DNA of 64,000 bases. Origin: Mytilisepta virgata. Its lineage: Eukaryota; Mollusca; Bivalvia; Mytilida; Mytilidae. The stretch lies in contig CM051519.1 in the NCBI GenBank assembly GCA_028015205.1, forward strand, positions 90,541,539 through 90,605,538. Direction: 5' to 3'. A model generated the notes under the pieces. That model did not search any database. It worked only from the letters and a program-made list of their open reading frames with translations, and was not told the DNA's origin. The translations under genes and the position numbers were made by a program. Below, piece by piece: positions 45,768 to 60,700 of this stretch. Numbering within the stretch: the first letter of the stretch is position 1; each line of letters opens with the position of its first letter.

Positions 45768-48700
45768 GTAAGTGAATAAAACATACAGCTAGATGAAAAA
45801 AAGGAAACGTCCTGATGTTTTTTTTTATCTTCCTCAATTATATAATAAACATGTTTGTATTTGTCTTGTACATTTTTAAAGTATTTATTCTATAACTCCT
45901 CCCACAATGAAAAAAGCCTACTTCTTACAATAATAATCTTTGCACAGATGAATCTCTGGACATTGTAACTGTATCAGGGGTCCTAGAACCATTAGGAAAA
46001 TATCACCAATGAACATGGTAATCACACCCATTAAACATGTCAGAAATCTAGTTCATTTTCTAGCTCATTTCCCTAAAATCTCCATATAGTTACCCAATTT
46101 ACCAATAATACATTACAAACTCACCATTTTACCAAACTCTGCTCTCTGAACAAAAGGTTAAAAATTCTTTAATTGAGAGTTGATGTACTGTTTTGGGTCT
46201 CACTGTGACTAAGAAGAAGAACAATAAAAGCGTTATCCCTTTGCTTGGACCTTTGTCATGTATACATGATGCTATTGTGTTCCTTCTTCATAAACAATAA
46301 AAATAACACATAGTTAACATAGTTAAAAGGGGTTATATAACATGAAAATTTACTATTTGTACCGTTTTATAATCTCTTTAACCTCCAAAACAGAAATTCT
46401 AAGGCCCTGTTTGACATCTTCAAAAACGTGTATATTTCATGCTACATGTAACAATATTATTCTATGATAAAACGAAAGTATTAGTTTCACACACCAGATT
46501 CGCTAATAATCGAAACAAGACATGGTTATATACATGGTAGATATATATATATGTGTAAGTTTCGTGTATCTTCACATAGACTTTTCATAGAAACAGGTCG
46601 GAACAAAAAAATAGTCAGAAATGAAAGAAAGTGTAAAAATTGTTCCATTGGGGAGGTTGTAGACGAAGAACATTTTCTAACCATTTGTGAAAACTATACT
46701 AATGTGAGGAAAGCAATATTTAAATTTATATCATCAAAAGTACGCCCCCCCCCCCCCACCCTTCACAAATTTATCAGATAGACAAAAGTTATATTATATT
46801 CTCAATTGTGAAGATCCTGATATATTAAACTCTGTTGGCAAATTTTTACATGTTAATATGCCATGAGTCTTTATATTTTATACAATCATGGTTTATTTAG
46901 TTATATTGAATGTTTTCTGTCATGTAACTGCAGTTGTCTAATCTTCTGTCAATCAAGTAACTTCTTCCCTTTCAATGTTCTTATTTGTTACTTATTGCCC
47001 CATTGAGGGCCCTTAATTGATTAATAACATTATCTATCTATCTGTAGGAGAATGTACAAGACTTTCAAATGATTTACTACGGAAAAATTACTGAAATTCT
47101 TTTGATTTTTTTGTCATTATTCTTTTCCTTTTTTATATGTGGGAGTATGATATAATAATCAGAACTGTTTTTTTAATATTTGCAGTTCAGGGTTTTGCTT
47201 CAGGAAGCGCGTTGGAGGCATATGAATCCAGCAACGCCGGAAAAGTGTGGGCAGGCATAGTTTTCGATGAAGGAGTCAGTTATACATCGGGTACCCTTCC
47301 AAATGATGTGACATATTCCCTTAAGGTGTCCCTGTTAGATGGTGACACTAATTGGAGAACGGATCGAACATACCCTTTCAGTGTCACCTCATCGCCAAGA
47401 AATAATGATGCGGCAGGCGGTGAACCACGTATGTAATAGCTTACTAGTGTTTATTTAGATATATCCTCTCTTTGTAAAGACAACTTTCCGATTCATCAAT
47501 AAAAAACGTGTAAATAGTTCACAAAAATTTTGTTCAATAAAAACTTTGTTGTCCACAAATGCTTAGTATTGATAAAAATATGATAAAGATTTTCATGTTA
47601 ATTTTTTAAGAAATCTAGTATTTCCATTTTTGCATAACATAAGCGCTCATTTTCACCTACAGATGCACACTTCCCCCTATTTTATATTATCAATGGGCAC
47701 TTATTATTATACGTACACAGGCTATATATATAAAACCTCAAAATTTGGGTCTATATAACCGAAATATTCGTAAGGGTTCAGTGTCTTGCCTACTTTTCCT
47801 GTTGTCAATGTTTTCAGTGTAATAGTGGAATGTACATAATTCTTTTAGGGATTGTGTTTGGTAAAAATCCAGGATGGTTTAAGAAAGTAATTAATGTTTT
47901 AAAAACTTGAACTGCATATTACTGGGAGAAAAACTAAGTCCATATATAATTAAAATACGGAAAAATGGAAAAAAAATATTAAAAAATGTTCCTCTGGATA
48001 CTATCTTGATTACGAACAAGCTTCTGTCCAAGTTTGGTAAAAATCAAGGATAGTTTAAGAAAGTTATTAATGTTTTAAAAACGTTAACCACAGAGTGAAA
48101 TGTTGACGCCGCCGACGACGACAGAATGTAGAATCGCTATGTCTCGCTTCCACGACAAAAGTCGCAGGCTCGACCAAAAATCAACGATCAATTTATTTTT
48201 TTACAAATAGTCAAAAGATTAGCTATAAGTTATGGAAACAAAAGAAATTGCTTGTGAAATACATGATCAATTAGCAGCGTTCGATTTAGCTGCTCGTAAG
48301 TTCAACTAAAGTTAACTACTATTAATATTTTCCTAATAACTTTCGGGTTTACTATATTTTTAGTTCGTAAAGGGGCATTCAGTTTTTTTTTTTTCTTTTG
48401 ATGTTATTTTAATTTAATGAAATTAACCAGCTGCAATGAAAAGAAAGTGGGGAGCTAATATAGAAAATAGTTGAGCATTTGTAACCTTAAAATGTGTTCA
48501 AATAAATTGCCCGTTTTTCATTAAAGGTGCGCATATGTAATGCAGTCCCATTTCTTTCCACAAACAAACATACTTCTCTGAATTTGTGTAAAAACAAGTA
48601 CCACTTTCAACTTGCAAGCTTTGCTAGTTCATATTCGAAACTCTACCATTCGTTGGGTGGCCTTCAGTGCTGTACAAAAGCCTGCCAAAGAGTATTGTAT

Positions 48701-51700
48701 AGAGGACAGGGAATCGTTCCCCAGTATTGATATTTGTTTTACTTATAATGGCCAATGAACAAAATCTGAAGAAGCAGAAACACATTAAAAGTATAAGCAG
48801 TCAACATCCTAGTGAGGAAAACATACCATACGGAACACAATTGTCTTGTTCTTTCTTTTCGACTTAGGACGTTTTTTTTTAAATGTCATACAGAAGCATT
48901 TTATCTTCTTTTTTTGATTCCAGAATATATAAAGACTGGTTTCATTTTTCTACAATACATGGTGAACAAACATATCATAGAAAATGGCGGATATACACAG
49001 GTTAATGATCCCTTACTGGATACAACTAACGACGTGTACGTCCGGAAAATGCCATTCCCAAAGTATATAGAGGATGGTATGCTACAAGCTGTTCAGACGA
49101 CACTGCCGTTGTTCTTTGTACTGGGATTTATTCTCTATGTGATCATGTTGGCGAAAAATTTGGTGTATGAGAAGGAAATGAAGTTGAAGGTAAGTATTGA
49201 ACAACTGCTTTTATATATAAGCTTCTTCCAAAAATGCGAAGTTATGATAGTAAACAATTTCGAAACGCCGTATCAATTCTCTTAAATTATAAGCTGAAGA
49301 GCCCTAAAGCAGCGTTAACGAAGTTGATACATTTACCAAGAAACAATAAGATACAGATGATACCAATGCAGAAGATGTGCCAATAATACACGTATGCTGT
49401 CACCGGCGTAACTTTCTTTTAGGCGGTGAAGCAATCATTGAAAACTTGAACATTTAACTGATTTTGAAGTCTGAACAGTCCAATAGATTAGTGGTTCCGG
49501 GCTTTTAATGCAGTATATTCAATCAGTTTTAATGATTTTATATTGTTGGTGTTTTTCCCCATCTAACAAATGGGACAAGCTGCTATGGCAAGCCATTTTA
49601 CTATTTATTCTAACTTCAAGATATCTCATATAATATATAAAATATCTTATATAATCTAGTTTTTATAAGATATCTTATAAAGTATATAAGATGTCTCATA
49701 AAGTACATAAGCTATCTTATAAACTTTATAAGATATCTTATAAATATTTTTATATAAGATATCTTATATAGTTTATTATTATAAAGAAAATTATATGAGA
49801 TATCTTATAAATTCTATAAGATATCTTATAAACTATATAAGATATATTATAAACTATATGAGATATCTTATAAAGTTTATTAGATATCTTGAAGTTAAAA
49901 TAAATAGTAAAAAGGTTTGCCATAAGCTGCCCCATTGACTGTTTGGTTATTCAAAATACTTCACAAGTACTGTTATCAGTCATCCTAGCACACTAAAAAT
50001 GACAAATTAACACTCATATCATAAATTAACACTCATGTCATTTTTCATAGTGATCTTATTCAGAGGAGTGTCTTTCTTTCGCAATTATCATAAACCAGCA
50101 ACATGCCCTTTTATAGAACCATGATACTTATTACCGAGAACCTCGCCCAGGTCAGAATGTGGGATGCATTTGTTATAAGCATACTAATATTTTAAACCCA
50201 AATCAATAATTATGGCTTCCCTTTGCGGCATTATTGTAGATATTACATATCGATTTATTTTACACCATCGTTTAAATGCAAATATACTTTAACAAGCTTA
50301 ACAAACATGCAGGAAAGGAGTGGGTTATATCTGCAAATATACCCACAACTATATGTATTGCGGCATCGTATACTTTTTGATCAAGTGCAATTAAACTTTA
50401 TTTCTTCTCAACACAATTATCTTAATGTTGTAAATGTTATAAGCGGTAGGGCTGAGCAGGAGTTTTACCACATATTTTATCATTCGTATTTTGATTTTTA
50501 TTGTTCTAATTACTAAAAATCATTTCCTTAAGTCTTTTCAGAAAACCTAATCAAAGCACCCTTAAGTCTCTATGGGTTCTTCCCAGAAAATATTAAGATT
50601 ACGGAGAGAGTTGGATATTGATGTCATGTCTAGTTATATACTTAAGAACATTTGCACTGTCATTACAATATAAATAGTTTTTTGCGTGTCAGAATGCTCA
50701 GATCGATTACGGTATTTGATTGCAATGATATTTTAAAGTCAGTGAAAATGTAGAACGCACAAGCTAAATTAAAATGAATTGTCAAACAAAGCAAAAGGTC
50801 ACCATTACTAATTAAATATTTAAACTGACATTTTGGCAACAAATTTTTCGTACGGGAGCGATACTTACTTTTGGTGTTTAAAATACATAGTGCACCGTGA
50901 TGTATTCAGTAAGATTCGTAGATTTCGGTGTTCCTTGTTCTTATACTATTCAATTTCATTAAATTAAATTACCGGGATATATTTTACAGAAATTGTACAC
51001 AGCCCTGGTAACATGTTATATCTCTGGAGTAAATTATGAAAACACGACTAAATTTCACAATTCAGCATTATACTTTATTACAATTTAGTCTATCTTGAAA
51101 TACACTTACCCCTCTAAAATTTTTATTTGTTTCCTAAAGGCCTGAATTATTGAATTGAGATCATATCTTTTAAGAGTGTCATATTTGCTCATAAGGTGAC
51201 ATGGTGTCCTTTAGAAAAGACATGAAATCAATCAAAATTTACCAGGGATCATATAATACTAACATATACAGTTCCTGAATTTACCAACTGTTTTTATCAT
51301 TTAAACGGCTGGATAATAGAAGTGCTTTTTGCAGTTGTTTTTGTGGAACTTTCACCCTCATTTTCATTAGTTCTATACTTGACCAGAATGTATACAACTA
51401 AAAAAAAAAGACAACCATAACTGACCTATCCTTTAACTGCACAGAAATAATTTGGAATTTGTTATTTTGTAAAAGTTTTTTTAACAAAAAAAATCTAAAT
51501 AAATTATGCATTGGCTATGCCTAAGCATAAATCAAATTAAGGCTAGGCATAAATATTTATGCCTAAGCATAAATCGATATTATGCCTAGGCATAAATACT
51601 TATGGCTATCCATAATTCGATTTATGCCTAGCCATAAATCTATTTATGGTTAGCCATAAATATTTATGCCTAGGCATAAATCGATTTATGGATAGCCATA

Positions 51701-54700
51701 AGTTTTATGCCTAGGCATAAATCGATTTAAGGCTAACCATAAGTATTTATGCCTAGGCATAAATCGATTTATGCTTAGGCATAAATAAATATTTATGACG
51801 CACATACCGCGTCATAATTGGCCAACTAGTCAAAGTTTTCAGAAATGATTATAATTTTATAATAACATGAATAATGGAATGGAGATTTAAGTATTATTTT
51901 CACTCTAATTTCGAAATCCTGGATACCACCCTTTTATGCTGCTGAGTTTACCAACATGGGGATCTACTATGAGGAAGCAATAATACAAATTTCCAAACTC
52001 CCGATTTACACATCTCATATCTTTATATGAATGATAAACATGTTATTTCCACTCGGAAATAGGATCATCTATCGTTTACAGTTCTTCTAGCAGATCAATT
52101 AATTTTTCGGGGCTCTACATCTACAATTTAAACGTGAATATGGCCAACAAGAAATTAAAATGACATAACAACTTGCATGATATCTGATTGTATCAATCAT
52201 TAAAACATTGCTGTTGATAGTAATAATAAAATTCCAATATTGATTGTTATTATGTTTCATCATTCTTGATAAAGTAGAAAATAAGGCAAAAAATAACTAA
52301 TCAGAACATTTATTCTTCAATTGAATAATTATTATATAGGAAAGCTCACATTGACAAGTCGTTAGTACATCTGTACTGTTATGATAAGAATGCTTTAAAA
52401 AATAATACTATAATAAAAATCCCTCTTGAAGATTTTTTTTTATTATTAATTTTGGTAATTTTATTTGGATTTTAAAATTTCTGGCAACAAGAATCATTTA
52501 CGAAACTTTACCTTTCTAAAAAGCCGCATTTACTATTGAGTCATTTTTAATATCAAAAAAAAATATTACGATTACGAAACAAACATGCTTTGACAGCGAG
52601 TTGAACAAGTAGGACGTATCTTCGCTAAAAATAATGATTAAGGTTCGTAACGACATATTTCCAATTTCTGACATTTAAACCGGATGACATTAATACTTAT
52701 TTGAACAGGATGTATTAAAAAAAAACATTCCCAGCTATGACGTAGCAGTAGAAATATCCTACTATAGTTCTTTAGACGTAGATGATTTCTTTCCGTGCTA
52801 AACGATATACCCATTCTTTTTAATTGGTTTGTCATATTTAATGTAAATCATAATTAATACACTGAGCATCTTTTTCGGGCATCATGCAAATTTGTATGTA
52901 AATATAGATAGATAGATAGATAGATAGATTTATTCACCAAATCAAGGGCCCACAAGGGGCATGTTTTACAATAGACAAGTACATAAACAAATTGATTATT
53001 ACATGAAATTACAAGTAATTATAGAATATAACATAAACAAAATTCATTGCATCACATGAGAACATTTAAGTTAATATATATGTTCATCGAGCATGAACTA
53101 ATATTTGATATAATGTAAAGTTTATATCTAAGATTATTAAATAAAAAAATTGACATAAATGCATAAATAGCAAAATTAGAAATTTTTTATTCTGAAAAGA
53201 ATCCCTTTCAGGGAAGATAATTGAAGGAAATTTTTTCTAATGAAATGTAAAGGAAATTTTAGTTTTTTGGAAATAGCAAGAAAAAATGAAGGAGACCCCA
53301 ATTTTTCTTTTAAGAATATGAAAGCATGCCAGATAAGTGTTCTTTTCACAATTTTATAAAAAATTTTATCTGCCAGTTTTTTTTTATTGTACGAGAAATT
53401 TGGATTTTCCCTATATAATCTATAAAATTTACCAACATTAAGACCCATCATTTATCTCAAAAACAAGAACGGTGACCTATGTTTTTTTAAATTTAAGTTT
53501 CAAAGTATATCCATCCAACATCCTGCCTGGAAACAATTAGAAAATCTATCTGCTAAAAATATTAGTATTGATCTACCTGTGTTTACACGAGATTTTTTAA
53601 CCATTTTTTCAAGTTCATTCATTGCCATATATAGCCACATATTTTATCATATGAATGCATTTTTGTCAAATTAAACCTGGTTTCAGATATAATGGTCCCT
53701 TATCTATGTATTGCAATATTACATGGACGATGGCACTATATATGTCACCATTTGATTGTGCGGTTGCTATAGAATTCAATTAAAATTCTCCAAAGAAAAA
53801 TCAGTTACCATCAAGAAAAAGAAGGAATCGTTAATGTACCATACAAACATACGTTCATTAAATGTGCATGTAAGATTATTGATATTGTTCTTTTGAACAT
53901 TTTTGAAATAAACAATTATATTTTGAGAAAACACATGCACCTTTCTATAAATTACAATGTAGGCGTAGAGAAGACAAAACAATAACCTTAACTTTAAAAC
54001 AGGAAAACAAAATGTAAAAATAATGAACAGGAATATACAAACTTCAGAGCCGTAACTAGGCATCGGAGACAGACGAGGCAGAGGTCTGAGGGCCGCCGAT
54101 AGCGCCGAAAATTGTAATATTAGGCTTCGAAATAAATCTTGTTATATCCGTTTTTGTTTCATATTTACCGTATGAAGAACTGCATTAGGCTATCAGAGCC
54201 GGCTGACAGATAATTGCCTCGAATTTTGTACCATCAAACATGTATCCATTTATCATTTGGCTATTCTTTTTTTTTCCACACGTGGAAAAAAAAACACGTG
54301 AAAAAAAAAGAAAAAAGAATATCCAAATGATAAAAAGAAAATATGAAATGACAAATGTAACCACACAAGAGACAGATTATTCGGTCTAACACTATACGGA
54401 AAGATTCTACTTTTTTCCCTGACTGTCCTATTCTGGCACTATATAGTTAAGGACTTGTGACGTAGTCATTATTGGTAATATGATACTGACCGACGCGGAG
54501 CAGAAAATATCAAGACCAAATGACTATTTCGGAAGTCCACAGTTGTGCTAGGCATATTATATAGTCTACGTATACACTCGAAAACTTATATTTGTGTAAT
54601 GCCGTAAAGATACGAAATTCTTGCTTCCAATCGGGAAATGTAAAAAAAACTATTAACTCATAAATATGCACATGGAACTAAGGAACTCCTATAAACCATT

Positions 54701-57700
54701 TGGCAAACTTTTTAGATCACTCTATCATGGCGGGCCAGTAAAATATAAACCATTATATATATCAATGACGTCATAATATCTGATGATACGGACCGACACT
54801 TCAAAGTCTGTAAAATTTGTTTTTAGCAGGTGCGCATTACGTTTGGGCTGAAATAACAAATGTTTGGGGTATGTGTTTTGTCTAAAAAAAAGCTTGGGTA
54901 TATATTAATCGAGTGCCTCCATTCAGATAAATGTACTAGTGTTGGTAATATAATTTTTCAGTTTTTTACGAACAGTTTTATACTGCCCACCATTCGATTA
55001 GTTACCGATTTAAAGCGAGAACCGATATACCGTGATTCTTCTTGTACTAGTTTTCGAATATTTGATTAAAAATCTTCACACAAAATCATTACCACAGGCT
55101 TCTCGTATTTTATAATGACTTTTAGATAAGTTAGCTCTCCACAGTCAAGTTATAATGCTGTTATATATATTAAATGCTGAAGATCAGCTCAGGTAAATAA
55201 GGTAATATCTCATATGAGCATCATGTGGAAATCCTCATGGAATTGATTTCTCGAGAATTCATTATAGCATATAATTGCTCTTTAGCATATATAATACTGA
55301 TGTAACTAACTAATTGGCATTGTTTTAAAGTTTAAAAAATGTCAAGGATTTTCTTCTAATTTAATCCATTCAAGAAAAACAACATAACTAACGGATGATA
55401 GTTTATTTTTGTTCTTTGGTTTTACATGTAATTATCAGTTGCCATTATTTCAATAAGACTGTCATATCCCCCCCTGAGTTTTGTTCCCTTTAAGGCTAAT
55501 CAATTTTTTAAAAGTTATCTTATGCCTTTCAAAATATATCTTCAGATAGCCTTCAGTGTGTGTGCTCTGATATATAAACTACGTCTCTAAACATAGCTCT
55601 AAAGAAGACGGTTTGAACACAAATTTACTATTTGTGGGTGTTGTTAACACGATGGACTGGAACCAAAACTAGTTTTTGTCGAGCCCGCGACTTAAGTCGC
55701 AGAAAGCTCGACGTAGGAATAGTGATCCGGCGGCGGCGGCGTTAACTAACTTCTTAAAAACTTTATATTTTAGAAGGTGGAAGACCTGGATGCTTTATAC
55801 TTTGTATATAGTTGCCTTATGTTACGAAGTTTCCGTCTGTCATATGTACATTGTCCTTGACCTCATTTTCATGGTTCAGTGACTACTTGAAAAAAAAGTT
55901 AAGATTATTTGTAATGTTAATTTCTCTCTTATTATGAGTAATAGGATAACTATATTTGGTATTTGCGTACCTTACAAGGTCCTCATCCCCGTCAGACAGT
56001 TTTCAATTGATCTCGACCCCATTTCAAGGATCAGTGAACAAGATTAAGTTTAGGTGGTCAAGTCCATATCTCAGATACTATAAGCAATAGGACTAGTATA
56101 TTTGGTGTATGGAAGGATTGTAAGGTGTACATGTCCAACTAGCAGGTGTCATCTGACCTTGACCTCATTTTCATGGTTCAGTGGTTATATTTAAGTTTTT
56201 GTGTTTTGGCCTGTTTTTCGAATACTGTATGCAATAGGTCTACTATATTTGGTGTATGGAAGGATTGTAAGGTGTACATGTCCAAATGGCAGGCGTCATC
56301 TGACCTTGACCTCATTTTCATGGTTCAGTGGTTATAGTTAATTTTTGTGTTTTTGCCTGTTTTTCGAATACTGTATGCAATATGTCTGATAGCATTTACT
56401 TTCATTAGAAATACACGACAGGCGAGACATTTTTGTGTGTCCACTCTTGTTTTTTTCTATTTGTACATATACCCCCTTTGATAAGACAATATAATTTATT
56501 TGTAATTCATGGTAGTATTCCAACAAATGATGCTTGAAACCAGAAGCCTCAATTCACGACTTCTACTTGTAGAAAACTTTACATTTTTTATTATTAAATA
56601 TCAGATTTCTGTTTTTTTTTTTATATTCAAATACTTTAGATTCCGTTGTAAACGTTAGAAATTAATAGGATATTAAATTTTAAAGTTAGCAGTTCCGAGT
56701 GAAATCAGTATAGGGTAAATTGGTCTTACTCCTTTGCTGTTGAATAATTTTTTGAAAACCAAAAAGTAATATCTCTATTCTTTTATAGTTTTGACTTTAA
56801 CATGTTTTTCAATTAGATTTTAGTCTGGTCTGATATAAATATCTCATGGATGATAAAAGCTGATAAAAGGTTTTTTCGAATTTGCCATAAACACCTGCGG
56901 TCTTTGCTTCCACATTCTAGACTATTTATCGGAGAAAATATATGGCAAGCCGTTTTACTATTTATTCTGACCAAGATATCTAATAAAGTTTATAAGATAT
57001 CTTATATATATAGTTTAGAAGATATCTTATAAAGTATATAAGATATCTTATATAAAAAATATTTATAAGATATCTGATATACTTAATAAGATATCTTATA
57101 AACTTAGAAGATATCTTATAAAGTTTATAAGATATCTTATAAAGTTTATAAGATATCTTATAAAGTTTATAAGATATCTTGAAAAATCAAGATTATATAA
57201 GATATCTTATATATTATATGAGATATCTTATAAAGTATATAAGATATCTCATAAAGTTAATAAAATATCTTATAAAAACTAGATTAGATAAGATATCTTA
57301 TATATTATATCAGATTTCTTATATATTATATGAGATATCTTGAAGTTAGAATAAATAGTAAAACGGCTTGCCATAGAAATGTGATTTAATTTACGTTTGG
57401 GAGATGGCAACATTTTTACTGTTAGTCCCTCCATTGGACTCTAGTATTTCTTTTGCGTTTGTATGATTCAGAATTCGTGATTTTGTTTAATTTTGATTAT
57501 GTTTTTGTTTGTTATTTCACTTTTGCTTTCCGGGAGTACAAATGGAATTTTTAAGGGAAAGACAGTGCAACTTTCTTAAAAAAACCTTTAAAATCTGCTT
57601 GAAAATGCCACTAAAACGGTTAGAGACAAACATCAAATTTCGTCATTGAATCTTTTATTTTCAGGAATCCATGAAACTGATGGGAATGAGTGTGTCTATG

Positions 57701-60700
57701 TACTGGTTGTCATGGTTTATATTCTCCTTGTTCTACATGGTTATTGCCTGTATTTTCTTTACCATATTTTTCTCCATAAAAGTGAACGATGTCGCCGTAT
57801 TTACAAACTCGCAGCCATTTCTGATTTTTGTGTTTTTCCTGGCGTATGCCGTATCTCTGATATCGTTTTCCTTCATGGTCAGCACATTTTTCCAGAAAGG
57901 TGAGAACATTTATATTCATATTAAATAAAGTTTTGATCAAAGCAGATAAAATAGAGTGTCTCGCAGTCAAAAGATATATTGCACACAGGGGCCCGACTTC
58001 TGGAAATTTATTTCTTTTTTATTTAATTTTTTTTTGTTATCTTATTTCATGAGTACTTTTAATAAATATTCATTGTAACAACGAATATTCTGCGTTTATT
58101 ATCAATGTGCTATACACTATCCGCGTCCTTCGTTGTTACAGTGAACATTTATTAAAAGTACTCATGCCACTAATAGTTTCAAAAACAAAATTCTCAACCA
58201 AGACAAAAACGGAGTTGATGAAGCTACATATGATCTTACCAACATTTTTAATATCGTAACTGATAAAATAAAAATAGAACTCAATATCCCGATTAATAAA
58301 AAGGGAAACGGTAAAAGAAGAAAACGTAAACGTTCAAATCCTAGTTTTGACTCAGAATGCGAGGCTATGTACAGAAATTTAACACAAATGTCGCGCACAA
58401 TCTCAAAGAGCCCGTGCGATTTTGAGAAAATAAAAATGTATTATTCGCTTAAAAAACAATTTAAGAGACTTGTGCGAAAAAAGACAAGAAAGTATAAGGC
58501 AAAAATACTAGACACTCTTCTTGATATGGAAGATAAAAATCCCAAAGCCTACTGGAACATAATTAACAAATTCAAACAGTCCGAAGATGGCGGTGATCAG
58601 AGTTCAAACATTCCCTCTGACGAATGGTGTAGATATTTCAAAAACCTGCTAAATGTCGACATCGACAATGAATTAACAGACGAAACTTTGTGTGAAAATC
58701 TGAATAACTATAACTCCAATCTCGACCATGAAATATCCATGCAGGAAATTTCAAAAGCTGTCAAAAGCTTGAAAAACAATAAAAGTGTTGGGTTTGATTG
58801 TATAAGTAATGAAATGTTAAAGCATTGTGATGTAGACTTGCTTCAGTGCATTTGTAAACTATTTAATCTAATATTAAAGTCCACTGTTTTTCCTAGTAGC
58901 TGGACCGAAAGCATGATTAAGCCAATATTTAAATCCGGTGATATACGAAACCCGGGAAATTATAGAGGTATAGCAATTTCAAGTTGCTTGAGCAAGCTCT
59001 TTGTTAAAATTCTATGCAACCGTTTAGACAAATTCGTAACCGAGAACAATATCTTACATACCAATCAAATAGGCTTCAGAAAAAATAACCGATCGATTGA
59101 CCATGTTTATACTCTTAAAGCTATAGTCGATAAGATGTTTAGAGCAAAAAACGCCTGTATTGCTGCTTCGTTGACCTTAAGAAAGCCTTTGATACTGTTA
59201 GAAGAGACTATCTATTTCTGAAGTTATACATACAAGGTATCAATGGGAATTTAGTAAATTTAATAAAGGATATGTACAAAAATGTAACATACTCAATCAA
59301 ACTCGAATCTGGTCTAACAGATCCGTTTTGTTCAAACATAGGCGTAAAGCAAGGATGCATATTAAGTCCTTTGCTCTTTAATCTCTTTATGAATGATTTC
59401 CCAAACCGATTAGGTCCTAACTGTGAACCGATTACTATAGGCGACACCACTTGTAATTGTCTTATGTACGCAGATGACATTATTTTAATGTCTCAGTCCC
59501 AAGAGGGTTTGCAAAATTGCCTCTCTACGCTTGCGTTGTATTGTAAAGAATGGAATTTAAAAGTAAATACCGAAAAAACCCAAGTTATAGTCTTCAATAA
59601 AACGGGGAAGCTACTTAAAAATGTTAATCTTTCATATGATAACACGCCAATAAAAACAGTGCAAGAGTACAAATACCTTGGTCTCTTAATGAGAGCATCG
59701 GGCTCCTTTACTAACGCTGTAGATAATTTGAAGAAAAAAGCACTAAAAGTAATTTTTCTGATAAAGCGGAAATTCCAGAGTCATCACAATAACTCCCAAC
59801 TAATGTTTAAATTATTTGACTCGTGTGTGAAACCAGTTTTAATATATGGAAGCGAGCTGTGGGGACCATATATTTTAAATTTAGACAAAAAACTCACTTC
59901 CGATAAAAATACCGCCTTAGAAGATTCCTTCCTCAGTTTTATCCCGGAAAAAATACATATCGGGTTTTGTAAATTCGTGTTAGGGGTAAACAGGTATGCT
60001 TCTAATATAGCCTCAATGGCTGAATTAGGCCGCTATCCAATATCCATCTCTGTCATATTACAGTCTATAAAATACTGGTTATATCTATACAAAGATTCTG
60101 ATAATAACGACAAATTAGCATCTAGAACAGCGGAATGCATTGACGAAACTTGCCCGAGTTCATTTAACAAACATATTCTTGAACTGTTCAAAACAATGGG
60201 ATTTATTCATGTGTGGAATAATAAGGGTACTATGTCTGAAGGCAAGCTCGTATATGCGTTAAGAAAGAAATTTGAAGAAAGATACAACAAAAACTTCTTT
60301 TCCATCCTCTCTTCTGATGATCATAACAAACTCCGCACATATAATACACTGAAAAAAGAATATAAACCTGAAACCTATACACAACTGAATGTACCAAGGC
60401 AACATATTAAACTTTTATCTAAATTGCGAATTTCAAATCATAATCTTGAAATTGAAAGGGGGCGATACAAAAAAACTCCGCCAAATGAACGTCTCTGTAA
60501 ATCATGTAATGCTAATAAAATAGAAGATGAATTCCATTTCATTTGTGAGTGCGACTTGTTCGAAAATTCAAGACACTTATTTTTCGCAGATATATCTGAA
60601 ATTGTATTCGAATTCCAAAACTTGAATATACTTGAAAAATTCAAATATTTAATGAATGCGTCTGAAACTGATGTTCTAATCAGATTATTTTCATTCTTGG

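Noticed and set aside
53776..54063. Minus-strand ORF rich in hydrophobic residues
   Set aside because: AT-rich sequence gives many Phe/Leu/Ile codons; no family match and no homologous element seen.
55676..56337. Short ORFs ([14 protein letters not shown]) as small genes
   Set aside because: They come from the roughly 145-base repeated unit and recur because the unit is tandem.
57646..57928. Second plus-strand frame over ABCA exon 4
   Set aside because: Only one frame keeps phase with exons 3 and 5 and matches ABCA; the other is a shadow.
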